This document shows, piece after piece, positions 34,991 through 46,600 of a DNA stretch of 64,000 nt (the stretch's first letter is position 1; each line of letters opens with the position of its first letter). The position numbers were made by a program, and so were the translations under genes. The stretch spans positions 124,001-188,000 of the forward strand of contig JAGMUV010000042.1 in assembly GCA_020744425.1 (NCBI GenBank), read 5' to 3'. The stretch comes from Dactylonectria macrodidyma. Lineage: Eukaryota; Ascomycota; Sordariomycetes; Hypocreales; Nectriaceae. The notes under the pieces are model-generated. The model made no database searches and had not been told where the DNA came from. It saw only the letters and a list, made by a program, of their open reading frames with translations.

Positions 34991-36198
34991 AGCCAACTAA
35001 CTCTATATTTATATAGATTGCTTTACTTAGTATGGTCAGACGCCGCCTGGGCTGACTTTATAAGACGGTGACTATATGTCGCTCGTCTGCACATCTTAGG
35101 CGGAGTGATAGCTAGAAGATGCATGGTGGCGCACGGGTGAAGAGTGATGGCGAGGGCATGTATACTAGTGAGCGAAAGATATAGGCGAATTAATTAATCT
35201 AGGATATTTAACATGAGTTTATGGAGTCTAGATGTGCGAAAGGGGTAGTATGCATACTCTTACAATACTGTTGGGGTTTGTGGATTAATGCTTGCAGATG
35301 TCAGACGGACTGATAAGAAAAGCTAGCTCTGCATAGGGCCGGATCGATATAGTGTTTTCCTTCGAACCTAGAAAGAGACTTCAAACCTAGTCCACCCTCA
35401 ACAACCTAGATGACCCGCAACGCCTAGATAGACGGCTTGTGACGGCATCATCAGTTCAAGGGTGGCCAGATCAGCCGGATCCTTAGGGATAAATAGCTAG
35501 CTTTCTTCCCCCCTAGACAGAGAGAAAAGACAAGATCTTCCATCATCACCAAGCTGTATCAACCATTCCATCCTGTCTGATATTAACTATGCCGTGCTCC
35601 TCCGACCCGAGAAGCATCTCGCCGTCCACATTGCCGACTGTGTGGACGGCTTCGACTGGCCACGGACGTCCAATAAGTCGACGCATGGGGCGTTTTGCTT
35701 TGAAATGACTGGCGTGCTCCTGCTCGTCATTTGCGAAAACTGGGAGCTGCACTTCGGCTTCCGCATCGCGGGCCGCAGGGCTGCCCCACCTCTTCCCATT
35801 CGCCAGCGTCAAACGCACAGACCGTCGTACTTCGTGCCTCGTCGCTTGCGAAGCCCGTCAGCGGTGAATCTTAGTTGGCTCTAAGAGTCAAACGATGCAC
35901 GTGACCAAGCGGATTGCTAATATCTTATTCGGATAAAGATATTTCCGACCTCATGTGTTAAGGGTCTCGTAATCAGCTGAGCGATTCACGATGGACTAAT
36001 TTGCTTCCACCATCATAGCCACCATACTCGGACAAGAGGACCGTCAGATTACCTCCCTACCGTGCCACTTCAATTCCATCTAACATCAGATACCGCCATC
36101 AAAGTGCAGTCTCTGTTTCACTCCACTTTGTTCTTCTGGTCCTGCTCGTTGATTGAGTGGAGGTCAGCCCTGCGCAACTCTCTCACCACGCTACCGTG
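34991..36198. other. Mostly non-coding DNA upstream of the HET gene
   Basis: Normal composition. Overlapping open frames on both strands at 35,546-35,884 have no recognisable motif and none starts at a good ATG context, so I do not call a gene. The 36,000-36,190 part is likely the HET promoter and leader. Confidence 0.4.
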
Positions 36199-38031
36199 AT
36201 GACCTCTTCTGACAGACGTAATCTTTACGATGATCTTCCACTGAATTGTCTGCGCCGAGAGGTTAGGATCTTAGTCGTCCACAAAGGCCGCGGCGACGGT
36301 CCTCTGGAATGTACCCTGAAGACCGTGTCGCTCGACGAGGAGGCCGCCTCCTTCCATGCGCTGTCCTACGTCTGGGGTAACTCGAATAAGACGACAAAGA
36401 TTATTGTGAATAATCACTCTGTTGCTGTCACGAAGAGCCTGGCAAAATGTCTAGAAATCCTGAGAGACCACTCAGTGTCTCACGCTCACATATTTGACCA
36501 GCCCGCCTTGACGATATGGGCAGATGCTGTCTGCATCAACCAAGAGGATCTGTTGGAGAGGAGCCAGCAAGTTCAGATGATGGGCGACATCTATTCTAGT
36601 GCCAGAAATGTTGTCATTCGACTAGGCGACGGAGATAAACATACGGACTACGCGCTAGACATGATGAACTCTACGAACTTTCGAGAGGGGCTCTGGGATT
36701 TAGCTTTCTCTGGAAGACGACCATGTCAAGAGGAGATCATGGTGGATGTTATCTTCAAGCAGGTTCTCTGCAAGAGTAAATGGTGGCAACGTCTGTGGGT
36801 GCGACAGGAGTTTATTCTTGCAACGAAGGAGCCCGTCTTCAGCTGCGGTGCCAAGATGATTCCGTGGGACCACCTACTCCGTTGCTTCCTATGGCTCCCG
36901 AGGTCGTGGAACAACCCAGATATGGAAGACATATGGGACGACTGCAGAAAGAAAGTGGCCAGTTCCCTCATCGACGCTGACACTAATAACGGTATTCACC
37001 CAATCGCACTACATCGCGTCCGGGAATCCTTTCGGCAGCGAAGAGCCCTACCCTTCTGCGATATATTTCAATACCTCCTTCAGAACTCCATGGTAACAGA
37101 TTCCCGGGATCTTGTTTATGGGTTGCTTGGATTGCTTGAACAGCAAGATCGAGACCAGATAGTCATCGACTACGAGTTGGAAGCTATGCAAATCTACCAA
37201 CAAGTAGGCTACTTGCTATGGAAGCAGCATACTGAGCAGACTTTGTCAGAGCTATTACCGAGACTCAATTTCCACGGGGTTGACAATGGATATCCGTCAT
37301 GGGTCCCTGACTTTGCGTCACAACCAAGTCGTGGCTGGCGGGATCATAGGACCATTCACGCTAGAAGACCATGGCGGAAACAGAGCGAGCATCCGTTCAA
37401 GTCCGGCCAAAGTGTCCTGGTGCTTCAAGGTCTTACGTTCGATGTTGTCGAAAATGTGGTTACCACCCCCTATGAATTTGATGACATCGAGGAGATATTC
37501 CCAATTCTCAGAGATATCGAGGAACTGCTATTGGAGGCAATAAACCGTTCAATACCGCCACATAACCCATTGGTACCATTAAGCGGATTGAAGCATGAGG
37601 AGAGCGTGCTACAGACTCTTACGAAGAGTACAGTCGAGACTGGGGACGTCTTCCCAGGCTTGGACGATGAGCAGGTCTGGGCGCGGCTGATGGGTCGTGA
37701 GCTTCGGCCTCCTGAAATCGCCATGGCGATCGAAAGCGGCAAGGGCGGTCGTCTTTTCCATCGTCTTTCCATAATGCTCAAGGGGAAATTGTTGGGCCGC
37801 AAGGTCCTGGTTTCAGAGGCTGGCTTTGTCGGCATTGGCGAACCGCAAATAGAGATTGGGGACGTTATAGCCTTCATTTTTGGAACTACTGCTCCCTTGG
37901 TTCTGCGTCGGTATCGGGATAATTACAGAATAGTTGGTTGTGCTTATGTGTCTGGGCTGATGGATCCGGACTTGTTGGATCGTTACTATGACAAGATGAT
38001 ATATCAGCAGGTCACTTTTAATATTGTTTAG
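36199..38031 (+). CDS. HET-domain (heterokaryon incompatibility) protein, intact
   Basis: A single-exon 610-residue frame. The first ATG is at 36199; the frame is open 14 codons further upstream, but only from GTG. The HET domain (about residues 50-200) shows its three motifs: FHALSYVWGN at 52-61, IWADAVCINQ at 106-115, and ERSQQVQMMGDIYSSARNVV at 120-139. The C-terminal GDVIAFIFGTTAPLVLRR..IVGCAYVSG block is shared with most family members. HET proteins trigger cell death when genetically different hyphae fuse, or act as effectors of fungal NLR immune receptors; some have TIR-like NADase relatives. Codons and composition are normal although transposons flank it, so it looks functional. The partner is unknown. 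Confidence 0.92.
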   Translation: MTSSDRRNLYDDLPLNCLRREVRILVVHKGRGDGPLECTLKTVSLDEEAASFHALSYVWGNSNKTTKIIVNNHSVAVTKSLAKCLEILRDHSVSHAHIFDQPALTIWADAVCINQEDLLERSQQVQMMGDIYSSARNVVIRLGDGDKHTDYALDMMNSTNFREGLWDLAFSGRRPCQEEIMVDVIFKQVLCKSKWWQRLWVRQEFILATKEPVFSCGAKMIPWDHLLRCFLWLPRSWNNPDMEDIWDDCRKKVASSLIDADTNNGIHPIALHRVRESFRQRRALPFCDIFQYLLQNSMVTDSRDLVYGLLGLLEQQDRDQIVIDYELEAMQIYQQVGYLLWKQHTEQTLSELLPRLNFHGVDNGYPSWVPDFASQPSRGWRDHRTIHARRPWRKQSEHPFKSGQSVLVLQGLTFDVVENVVTTPYEFDDIEEIFPILRDIEELLLEAINRSIPPHNPLVPLSGLKHEESVLQTLTKSTVETGDVFPGLDDEQVWARLMGRELRPPEIAMAIESGKGGRLFHRLSIMLKGKLLGRKVLVSEAGFVGIGEPQIEIGDVIAFIFGTTAPLVLRRYRDNYRIVGCAYVSGLMDPDLLDRYYDKMIYQQVTFNIV

Positions 38032-38249
38032 GAGTTATAGCCTCATCAATCAGTACATAGCGGTGGAGAAGTTGGGTTACATTCCATGTGGCCAGCCAAT
38101 CACACGGTATCTAAAGACCCGCGACTCTTACATTCATCTGCCTACGCGGGTTCTGATTTGATTTGATCAATTAATCGACCACCTAGTCTCTGCGGCACGT
38201 CCTCCGCCAATGTGGAGTAGATCATGATGGTCAGTCTATAGGTCTGAGT
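38032..38249. other. HET gene 3' flank
   Basis: Normal-composition sequence ending abruptly at the AT-rich copia fragment; presumably carries the HET terminator. Confidence 0.5.
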
Positions 38250-39652
38250 CTTCCTTAAGGGCTTTTTCTACTCTTTTCTATAGCCTTTCTTAGACTTTAA
38301 ATCCCTTCTATGCCTAATTTAGAAAGATATAGAAGCATTTCTTTAATTTATAGAATAGTCTACACACTGGGCATTTCTCCTATCTCTCCTTAAAAGGCTT
38401 CTAATATTTCTTTTCTCTCTTCTTTAAGGAGTAGTACTAGTATTTAATAGTAAAGGCATCCCCTTTATCATCCTAGGGGTCCTCTTTAGCATAATTCGTA
38501 AAAAACGCACTATAGGCTACTTAGCCCTTTATAGCTTTTATATCTTAGAGCTCGTTTTAGAAGTCATTCTTTAAATCCTAATATAAGAGAACTCCCTTTT
38601 ATAATAGAGGCTTTAAAAAGATTTTATATAACGCAGTCTAGCTTAGTAGGACTTATATAATTATATTAAAGAAGTTCTAAGCTTATATATAGTTATATAG
38701 AGTTTCTAAAACCTCTTATTATTACTCTTTAGTTAGAGTTTCTTCTTATTAATCTAGCTACTTAAAGGCTTAGTTTATGCTCTTTAAAGCAATTTTTATT
38801 AAAGTAAGATATTTAATTTAAATATCTCTTATATTATCTTCTTCAGACTTACTATATTAGGCCTATAGGTTCTAGTACTATTTAAATATCGATTTATAGG
38901 ATTAATAGTAAGTTAGAATAAGATTCAGAAAGCCAGTTTTAATAACTTAGTTTTAAAGGCTTTTAAGAGCCTTCTATTCTTTTTTAAAGACCTTCTCTTT
39001 AAACTAATAGAAGGTAAGATCTTATTAAAGAATCTTCTGGCTTTAATCGATTAGATTAAATATAGACTATCTTCTACTAGTTATTTCTTAGATATTATCT
39101 AAGGAGCTTTTTTTAAAGTTAGCTATCTAAGACTATATTATATATTAAGCAGTAGCTATTTTTATATATTTTTGTTTTTTAATATTCAGTATAGCTAGTT
39201 CTTTTTTAAGAAAAGTCTTCTTTTTAAAGTATTATTAAAGCTTAAGACTATTAACTTAGAAGAAAAATTCATACTCTTAGTTATAAAAGTCACTAGGCTT
39301 AGAGAGAGTTATTATAAGACCTTCCTTTTAAGGCTTAGATAGAGATATTATATATATAAGAAAGAGGTCTTAAAAGCCCTTAGTATAATAGATATTTTAA
39401 AGTATTAAAGAGATTAAAATAATGATTTTTTAAAATAAATTAGTTAAAGTAATAAGACTTTTAATTATTAAATATTAAAGTGAATTACTTATATTTATAT
39501 ATTATATATAATTTATATTTACTACTTATTACTTAAAGTTTTAAAATAAGCTTTATATGCCTTTTCTTTACTATATAGAATTAACTAAAAGCTGCTTACT
39601 AAGCTTATAATAATAAGTAATAACTATTATTATTAATAATAATATTAGCTTT
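38250..39652 (-). mobile_element. Truncated RIPed copia fragment (gag region and 5' LTR)
   Basis: The sequence aligns with 47,200-48,573 of the complete copia element: shared landmarks include the gag zinc-knuckle region (ACTGGGCATTT at ~38,370) and an LTR-like stretch from 39,466. It is cut off at ~38,250 within gag. It is more strongly AT-converted than the complete copy. Confidence 0.7.
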
Positions 39653-40080
39653 TTAAGCTACTTTTATAAGCTTCCTTTTATTACTATTTAATAATTATAT
39701 TAATTCTCTTAATAAAGAGAGACTTCTTTATTAAAGCTACTTTCTATATTTATATCTAGTTTCTTCTAATTATATACTATATAATTATTATATATAAGTT
39801 ATAAAGTATTACTAAAGATATAATAATTATAAATTTATTTTAATAAGACTTTTAAACTAATTTAAATTATATAACTATTTCTTATATAAAAACGCTTAAG
39901 AATCTAATACTAAATATACTATTTAATTATAATTACTTAATCTATAAGTCTTCTTTAAATAGTATAAAGATAAAAATAAAAGATTAAAAGCTTAAGAAAT
40001 AATAAGTACTTATATAGAATCTGTATATATTATATAATACTAAGAATGGCTATAGCAGTAGATTAGTACGTAGATAATGC
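39653..40080. other. AT-rich decayed DNA
   Basis: Low-complexity AT-rich sequence with no coding frame; transposon debris. Confidence 0.5.
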
Positions 40081-41097
40081 AGTAATAGTAATAGCGTCCC
40101 GGCCCGCGGACACACAGCCTTCGGCTAAGGCTACCCCATGCACCTCATCGCCGCTCTAATGTGCATGGGGTGACGTAGTATTTTAGACTTGTTATCAGTG
40201 TAATACGACCCCAATCTACGCCAGGGCGCTATCAGGCTTACCCAAGGCACCGGCAATATTGCTCGGGACAAATTCAGTCTGTTCAGGTCGAGTTTTATTT
40301 CGGCCCACCTCTACTAACCTTACCCTGCGTATCTGTAGCGTTGGTGCTCTTGCACGGGCGAGCCTGATAAGCGCAGAGACTACGGGACCAGCTCATGTGC
40401 TAGGATGCACCTATTAGGGATGATGAGGAGCGCCATGATCTTGGAAACGACACCGGGACCGACCGAGACGCCCTTCTTGCTGTGATAATAGAACCGCTTT
40501 AGAGGCGGTCATGTTCTAAAGCCGCCGGCTCGCTCAACGGGCCGTCGGAGAGTAATGCCGCTCGCAGTCTGGTGTAGCTGCTGACCGGTTGGACATGACT
40601 TGCCCTGTCCCCTTGTACAAGCCCGATATAAGGGTTGCCGAGACAGTGCAGGCCGACTCTGGAGTCCTGACAGGAAGCTTGAACACCCACGGCTCGCGGC
40701 CCGCTGGAAGCAGAGATGAGTTTCCGAAGTTGCTATGCTAAAGAGGGCAAAGATCCACAATGGAATCCCCTCTTACATGATCAGCTAGGGCCATCAAGAC
40801 GTTCGCGTGAGCCTCATGTGAAAGTACCTTCCTCGAAGACCAGAGACGAACGTTAGCACTATCCACCTCCTCGCTGACGGCGGCTACAGCAGGAGTATGC
40901 AGCCCCCGCGGGGGCCGGCGTAAGACGGAGAGAGTTGGTTACCCAGATTAGTAAACTAGTCACTAAATCTAAGTTGTAACCCTAGGGGGGCACAGTCGGG
41001 CTAGTCCCGCCTCTATTGTCAGCGCACAGGCCAGGCTCGTGACAGGACTACCACAGCTTCTTTAGTATAACGTTCAAGACGGAAGAGGGACCTCCGG
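40081..41097. other. GC-normal island, left part, no gene recognised
   Basis: The transition to normal composition is sharp at ~40,090. Short minus-strand frames at 40,499-40,760 have no motif and are probably noise. CCCCCGCGGGGG lies near 40,904. Confidence 0.45.
40134..40170. repeat. 10 bp perfect hairpin CCCCATGCAC/GTGCATGGGG
   Basis: Arms at 40134-40143 and 40161-40170 with a 17 bp loop, 50 bp inside the composition boundary. It could be a transposon terminus or a terminator. Confidence 0.6.
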
Positions 41098-41153
41098 TGC
41101 CCTAAAGAAGAATTTGAATGGTCAATGCCCTAAAGAGGAATTTGAATGATCAA
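41098..41153. repeat. 28 bp tandem duplication upstream of the secreted-protein gene
   Basis: Two adjacent copies beginning TGCCCTAAAG (41098-41125 and 41126-41153) differ at two positions. They lie about 300 bp upstream of the ATG of the 12-Cys protein gene, within its likely promoter. Confidence 0.85.
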
Positions 41154-41336
41154 TAATTTACCTTGTAGCACTCGGAGCTAGTATCTGCAAGCCCTCTCGG
41201 AAAAGTCGGGTGGAGTTGCCGGCTTAACTGGAATTTGGGGGAAAGAGATGTAAGACGGGATAACTCGACCGCGAGGGAGTGAAAACCCTCCCAGACGGCG
41301 AGAAGAGAGGGTACAGCGTAGTCTAGGTTCAGAAAG

Positions 41337-41344
41337 TATAAAAA
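41337..41344 (+). promoter_or_regulatory. TATA box TATAAAAA of the 12-Cys protein gene
   Basis: A strong TATA consensus 107 bp upstream of the ATG at 41451, fitting a short leader. The sharp TATA suggests an inducible, highly expressed gene. Confidence 0.55.
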
Positions 41345-41450
41345 CAGGCTATGCTCGCGGTTATTAGATGTTGTTTTCTATCGGTATCAACACAAGCTTA
41401 GTTTTCCTAGAAATTCTTCACGCATATTTACTAGCCGCTCCTCTATCACA

Positions 41451-41846
41451 ATGAAGGTCCTTCATCTGGTCTCTCTCTTTGGAATCATTGCCGCTGCCGC
41501 CGCTGGTCCGCTCCCTGACGAAATTTCTAACGAATCTCTCCTTGAGGGTATGTAAGGGCATAGTCTCCATTCAAGTTTTCTCCCGTATCATATTACAACG
41601 CGCATCGCCAATCTTCTATCCTCGTAGAGAGAGAGCCCCATCATTTCAGTGACAGCTGACATGGTTACAGCGAGGGCACCTTGCTCGACCTCCGCCGCGA
41701 AGAGAAGGTGCTATAATTCTTGTTCCGATATTGCCGATCGCCAATGCAGCGCCTGCACCAACGCCACCTGCGAGGCTTCGTGCCGTAACATCGTGGTTCC
41801 TAGATGCCGAGCCTGCTGTGACGCCAACTGCCGCACTTGCAACTAA
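41451..41846 (+). CDS. Small secreted cysteine-rich protein, 12 Cys, two exons
   Basis: Exon 1 (41451-41547) and exon 2 (41650-41846) are joined across a 102 bp GTATGT..TTTCAG intron to give 97 residues. Residues 1-18 form a signal peptide (MKVLHLVSLFGIIAAAAA). A ~25-residue segment without Cys follows, perhaps a pro-region. The mature part has 12 Cys and contains the spacing Cys-x3-Cys-x7-Cys-x2-Cys twice in direct succession, then a CC pair and a final C-x3-C-x2-C. An AKRRC motif could be a kexin-type cleavage site. I do not recognise a family; effector, antimicrobial peptide or cell-wall protein are all possible. It is the only clear gene in a 2.4 kb island between RIPed blocks. Codon use is GC-rich and normal. 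Confidence 0.72.
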
Positions 41847-42363
41847 GACGGCACCTGGGAAGACGACGAGGGAGTCAACAGAGCGGCCTCCGAGGAAGGT
41901 TAACATATGAGACTTTAAACCTAAAGCTGTTCTTAAAGTCTTGAACTATTGGAGCTATTACTGGTGACAGCTATGTAGAGTGCTTTAAGGGACGTTCCTG
42001 GGTTCAGATAACGAGCAGCCGAATACAAGTCGACCATTGTCCTCGCCCTCGCCGACGCAAATCTGCACCGTTAGTTTATTACATGTGATACAAGCAGCTC
42101 TGGCCAAGTGTCATCCTTGGGATTGTTTAGTGGTAAATTTCTCACTTGCCGCTGAGAGCCTTGAACGCTGCAAAGATCTTATCGACAGCGAACTTGAGGC
42201 TCGTCTTGAATGCATTGACGAGAGGGTTGAGCTTCAACACTTCACGAAACTTGCCGTAGTTCAGCAAACAGAAAGGCCGTATTTCCAATGAAGGAAGGGG
42301 AATTTCTCAACGTCTATTATGGGGGCGCCGCAGACTTCTCAACAAGCAGTCAGTTATCAAGCA
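41847..42363. other. 3' flank of the secreted-protein gene, no further gene called
   Basis: An 84-codon frame at 42037-42291 opens on TTG and has no motif, so it is left uncalled. Confidence 0.4.
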
Positions 42364-42437
42364 GTACTGATTACTGATTGATACTGATATCATATCAGTA
42401 TCAGTAAGCTCCTAATTAATCAATCAGTAATCAGTAA
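42364..42437. repeat. Short inverted-repeat element (~74 bp) with central palindrome
   Basis: Arms GTACTGATTACTGATTGAT (42364-42382) and its inverse (42419-42437) enclose a perfect TACTGATAT-C-ATATCAGTA palindrome (42382-42400). It resembles a tiny foldback MITE and lies right at the edge of the GC island. Confidence 0.65.
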
Positions 42438-42948
42438 CACACGTGACCAGGTTATATCTAGCTTCTAAATTCTATAGCATGGCTGCTTACTGCAGGGGAT
42501 TAAAAAAAAACTTTTCATAATAGCGAGAACGAATTTTTAAAAATAATAGCCTAAATAGCACTCTCACGCCTCTCTGACGGGTTAATTAAATAGCCTGAAG
42601 TCTAGTGCATTGTTTAGTGCGTCTTTAAATGATTATAGCAACCTCGTGGCCCTAAGAGGTAGTATAGCCAGCCGAATTCTGCGAGTATGTTATATAACTT
42701 AGTAAATACCTTAGGGACGCCCTCCTGTGTATTGAATGTGTAAAAGACTAATCTATTCCTTATAACCTAGCTAAAATTATAGCTATAGGCACACTATCCT
42801 TTATTAAAAAGATTTATAATATTCTAGACCTTGGTACTATATATAATATACTATAGATAGTTAGAACTGAATTAAAGATTATAGTAAAAAGCATAATATA
42901 GGCTTTTAATAATATTAAAATAGAACTTAAATATATAGTAAATATAAG
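42438..42948. other. AT-rich decayed DNA, no gene
   Basis: Composition drops just after 42,480. Nothing recognisable. Confidence 0.5.
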
Positions 42949-43407
42949 TAACGTACTTGATAAGTGAGTGGGCCAAACAAGTGAGTGAGCCAATCCAGTT
43001 TTACACCTTAAAGTGCGATTTTTAAGAAATTCTTTAAAAATCTAAACTAAGCTTAAAATGTATATAATTTAAGTTATAAGTCCATTAATTTCATCATAAT
43101 AATAAGAAATTTTCCTATATTTTTTAAAAAATATATTTATATAGTTATTTAAGATAATCTTATTCGCACTGTTTTTTTTCTTAATTTTATTTTTAAAAAG
43201 CTAAATTAATTTTTCAAAATTCTAGAAAAAATATTATCTACTGACTTTTTTATTAAGATATCTTAATTTAATTCCTTGAAATTCCTATATTTATATAGCT
43301 GATTTTAGAAAATTGAGAATTATCACTTTTAGCTATATAGTATAAGTGGCCCACTCACTTGTTTGGCCCACTCACTTGTTTGGCCCACTCACTTATCAAG
43401 TACGTTA
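42949..43407. mobile_element. Small inverted-repeat element, copy B (iterons AAGTGAGTGGGCCAAAC)
   Basis: The same ends TAACGTACTTGATAAG as copy A. There are two 17 bp iterons at the left end and three at the right end, which explains its 459 bp against ~429. The central TTCGCACTGT lies at 43163-43172. Confidence 0.8.
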
Positions 43408-43493
43408 AGTAAATATTAGAAAGAATATATAAAAGCTATAAAGTATAAAATAAGATAAAAGTAATAGCTAAAGAATTAATTAATATTAGTAGA

Positions 43494-43498
43494 ATAAT
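43494..43498. repeat. Target-site duplication ATAAT, left copy
   Basis: Recurs at 48574-48578 on the other side of the copia element. Confidence 0.85.
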
Positions 43499-43685
43499 TG
43501 TTAAATATTAGGATGAAAAATTGTATATTCTGTTCTTACTACCTCTGCTTTGAGGTTTTATAGCAAGCTTTATATACTCTTTCTCTTCTGTATAGAATCA
43601 GCTAGAAGCTGATTACTAAGCCTTATAGCAATAGGTGGCAATAGGTGGCAATAGGTGGCAACTTTCGCCTCTGATATATCTAACA
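43499..43685 (-). repeat. 3' LTR of the copia element
   Basis: 187 bp. Contains three tandem copies of the 10 bp unit AATAGGTGGC at 43630-43659. Less AT-converted than the interior. Confidence 0.88.
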
Positions 43686-46600
43686 CACTCCTTCAGATTT
43701 AATAACTTCTTATTAAGTCTAAAGCCCTTCTTCGTCCTTCTAGAGCCTCTTCCTAACGTCTTCTAATCCAAGTTAATATAAAAAGCGGTTCTATTTTCTG
43801 GCTAGAAGTGCTTTTATCAGGCTATCTATAACTATATCTATTAATTTAATATATTTAACTTAGATTTTTCTTCTTTAAACCTTCTATTTAAGCTAGTAAT
43901 TATAAATATTAATATACTATAACTTAATCTTTAAAGTAACTATCTTAGCTATTATAAGGTTAATAGTCTGAGTATTATTATAATTAATTTAGATAGTTAA
44001 GTCATTTAGTTAAACTATTAGCTCTTTAAGTAGTTAGCTTATAAAGAGAGATTCTTTAGCTGCTTATACTAGGGCTAGGAGCTCTGCTTCTATTATTAAT
44101 ATTATAACTATATCTTATTTATTAGCTCTCTATTTAATCAGTCTATTAAATAGCTTAATAGTATATACTTATAAGCTCTTCTAATTAGTTATATTATTAG
44201 TAAAAGAGGTATTACTAGTAATGCTAAGACTGCTAGGCCCTCTAAAAAATAGGGCTAGGTTCTTTATATATATAAAGTAGTGAATAATACAGTTAGCCGC
44301 TTCTTAGTGTATTTAACTTAGATTAGTAAGGAATCTAGCTAATCTAAAGATAGTAAAGGCTATATTAAGTCAGGTATTAACTATAATATAAAGGATTGAT
44401 CTAATCTTATATTAGTATTATTGAATTTCTATTAGGGTTACTAGCCTTATTATAGGCTGTAGTTTTAACTGAGTTATTAGTACTATAGCTATTCCTTTAT
44501 TAGCTAGGTTTGTAATTTTCTTAATATAGACTGCTTAGAATAGTTAGATCTTCTTTATAAGTTAGTCTTATATAACTTCTATTCTAAAGAACTATTATAT
44601 AGGGTTATTACTTATTAGTTTATATCTTAATTAGAGTTATTTAATTAAGTCCTTAGCTTTATTTTCTTATATTTTCCTATAAGTTAAAATAGCATTATTA
44701 ATATATATAAAGAAGAGGATTCTTTCTTTTCTAAAGTAGTAAGGCTTATATAAAACTGGTTTATAGCCTAGTTCTAAGAGGGTTTTAGAAAGCTCCTTTT
44801 ACTATAGTAAGGAAGAGACTCTTAGTCTATATAAAGCTTTATTAAGCTTTAGAATAGTTCCTGCCTTCTCATAACTAGGAGGTATTTATATAAAGATATC
44901 TTAATTAATTAGAGTATATATAAATGCATTAACTATATTATATTAAACTATTTCTAGATCAAACTTTACTATAATAGTTATTAAGGTCTGAAAGGACCTT
45001 TTAGCTAAAGTAGCTATATATATATCTTATAGCTTCCCTTTTGCTTATTAGTCTTCTTATACTACTAACCAGGCCTTATATTTCTAAAAGTAACTGTATT
45101 TGTCTATTTTATAGATATATACTTATATATAGCCTAAGACCTATTAATTAGATATTTAAGAGTCCTTAGCTTAGATCTTAGTCTATAACCTTATTTCTTT
45201 ATAACTTTAAAAATAGATTTCTTTAGCCTTTTAAAAGAGGTTTCTTAATAGATATTTTATAAGATCTTAATGCTTTATTAATACTAAAAGTAGTGCATTT
45301 TTATATACTTTTACTCTTTTATAAATCTTCTATTCTATTAATATTTATAAAAAAGATTTAGTTCTAGTTAGAAAAGCTGCTTATTATATAATTATTTTAT
45401 TCTCTTATTCTAATATATTTTAAAGTAATTATATAAGTAAGGCAGATAGTAGTATATCTAAAAGTATAAGAAAGTCTTTATATTCTGCCCTTTTTACTTA
45501 TAAGATTTTATTAATTACTATTATAAGACGATTTCTTATAAGTTCATTTAAGTCTTCTTCTTTAAGAAAATTCACTTTAATATAGTCTTCAGTCTTTAGC
45601 TAATTAATCGGTTTATCTTATTAAAGGGATATAATTCGTATAATTTCTTCTAGGTCTGCTTTTAAAAGGTTATTCTTAAAGTTTTCTTAGTCTTTATTAT
45701 AGCTCTTATCTTTATTAAAAATGATGTCTTAAGTGCTTATTATTCAATTAATTATAAGGACTTAGATCCTATAGATATTTAAGGATCTATATCTAATTAA
45801 GAAGCTGATCTATCTTTTTAGCTTAAGCTATATCTTATAATTAAACTTTTATTATACCTTAGGGGTTATAGTATAGGCCTTATAGTTAAATACTCTTAAA
45901 TATATTTAGTTAGGCTATTTTACTAGTTATAGAATTCTTTTAGCTCTGGTTATTATAGTATATAATTAATTATATAGTGTTTTTTAACCTGATTTATAGT
46001 TTAGCATTTAGTTATATAGATAAACTGCTATTTTACTGATTTCTGGCTATAGTTAATAAGAGAACTTAGTGCTTATTTATATAGCTCTTTCCTTATCCTT
46101 TATTATACTCTCTAAGCATTTAATACTACTATTTTATACTTAGCTATATAGTGTTAAGAGCTTAATAATAATAGCTCTATTCTATATAAAGTTTCTAACT
46201 TATAGTTTAACTTTTATAATCTTATTATTATATTTAATGACTTTAACCTTAATATTATATTAAATTTTTAGGTATTTAAAAAAGGATTTAAAAACTATAA
46301 TTATAGCCTCTATTATTTAAAATATAAGGTAATAATCCTAAATATAACCTATTAATTAGTAAGTAAGTAATATCTATAAAGTATAACTACTTATCCCTTC
46401 TTTATAGTTATAGAAATTAATAGTAATGCATTTATTAGCTCTTTAGTCAGACTACCTTAAAGTCTATTTAACTTATCTTTTAATTTTTAATAGGCTATAA
46501 GCATTATATTTAACTATTATTAGTGTTTAAATTCACACTCCTTAAGATACTAAGATAAAGTGTTTAAGAGCTTATAGTCCTAGATGCTCTAAGTAGTTAT

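Noticed and set aside
35546..35884. Overlapping frames of 70-96 codons on both strands
   Set aside because: No domain, no conserved start context, and both strands are equally open, suggesting GC-driven chance.
40499..40760. 63- and 83-codon minus-strand frames in the GC island
   Set aside because: Two overlapping frames without motifs or signal peptide; not distinguishable from chance.
41646..41906. 86-codon minus-strand frame opposite the 12-Cys protein gene
   Set aside because: The plus strand has signal peptide, intron with good borders and regular Cys spacing; the minus frame is its antisense shadow.
42037..42291. 84-codon plus frame
   Set aside because: Opens on TTG, no motif; possibly an old exon but unsupported.
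43630..43659. Regular 10 bp repeats considered as a CRISPR-like array
   Set aside because: Contiguous without spacers and inside a copia LTR in a eukaryotic genome.
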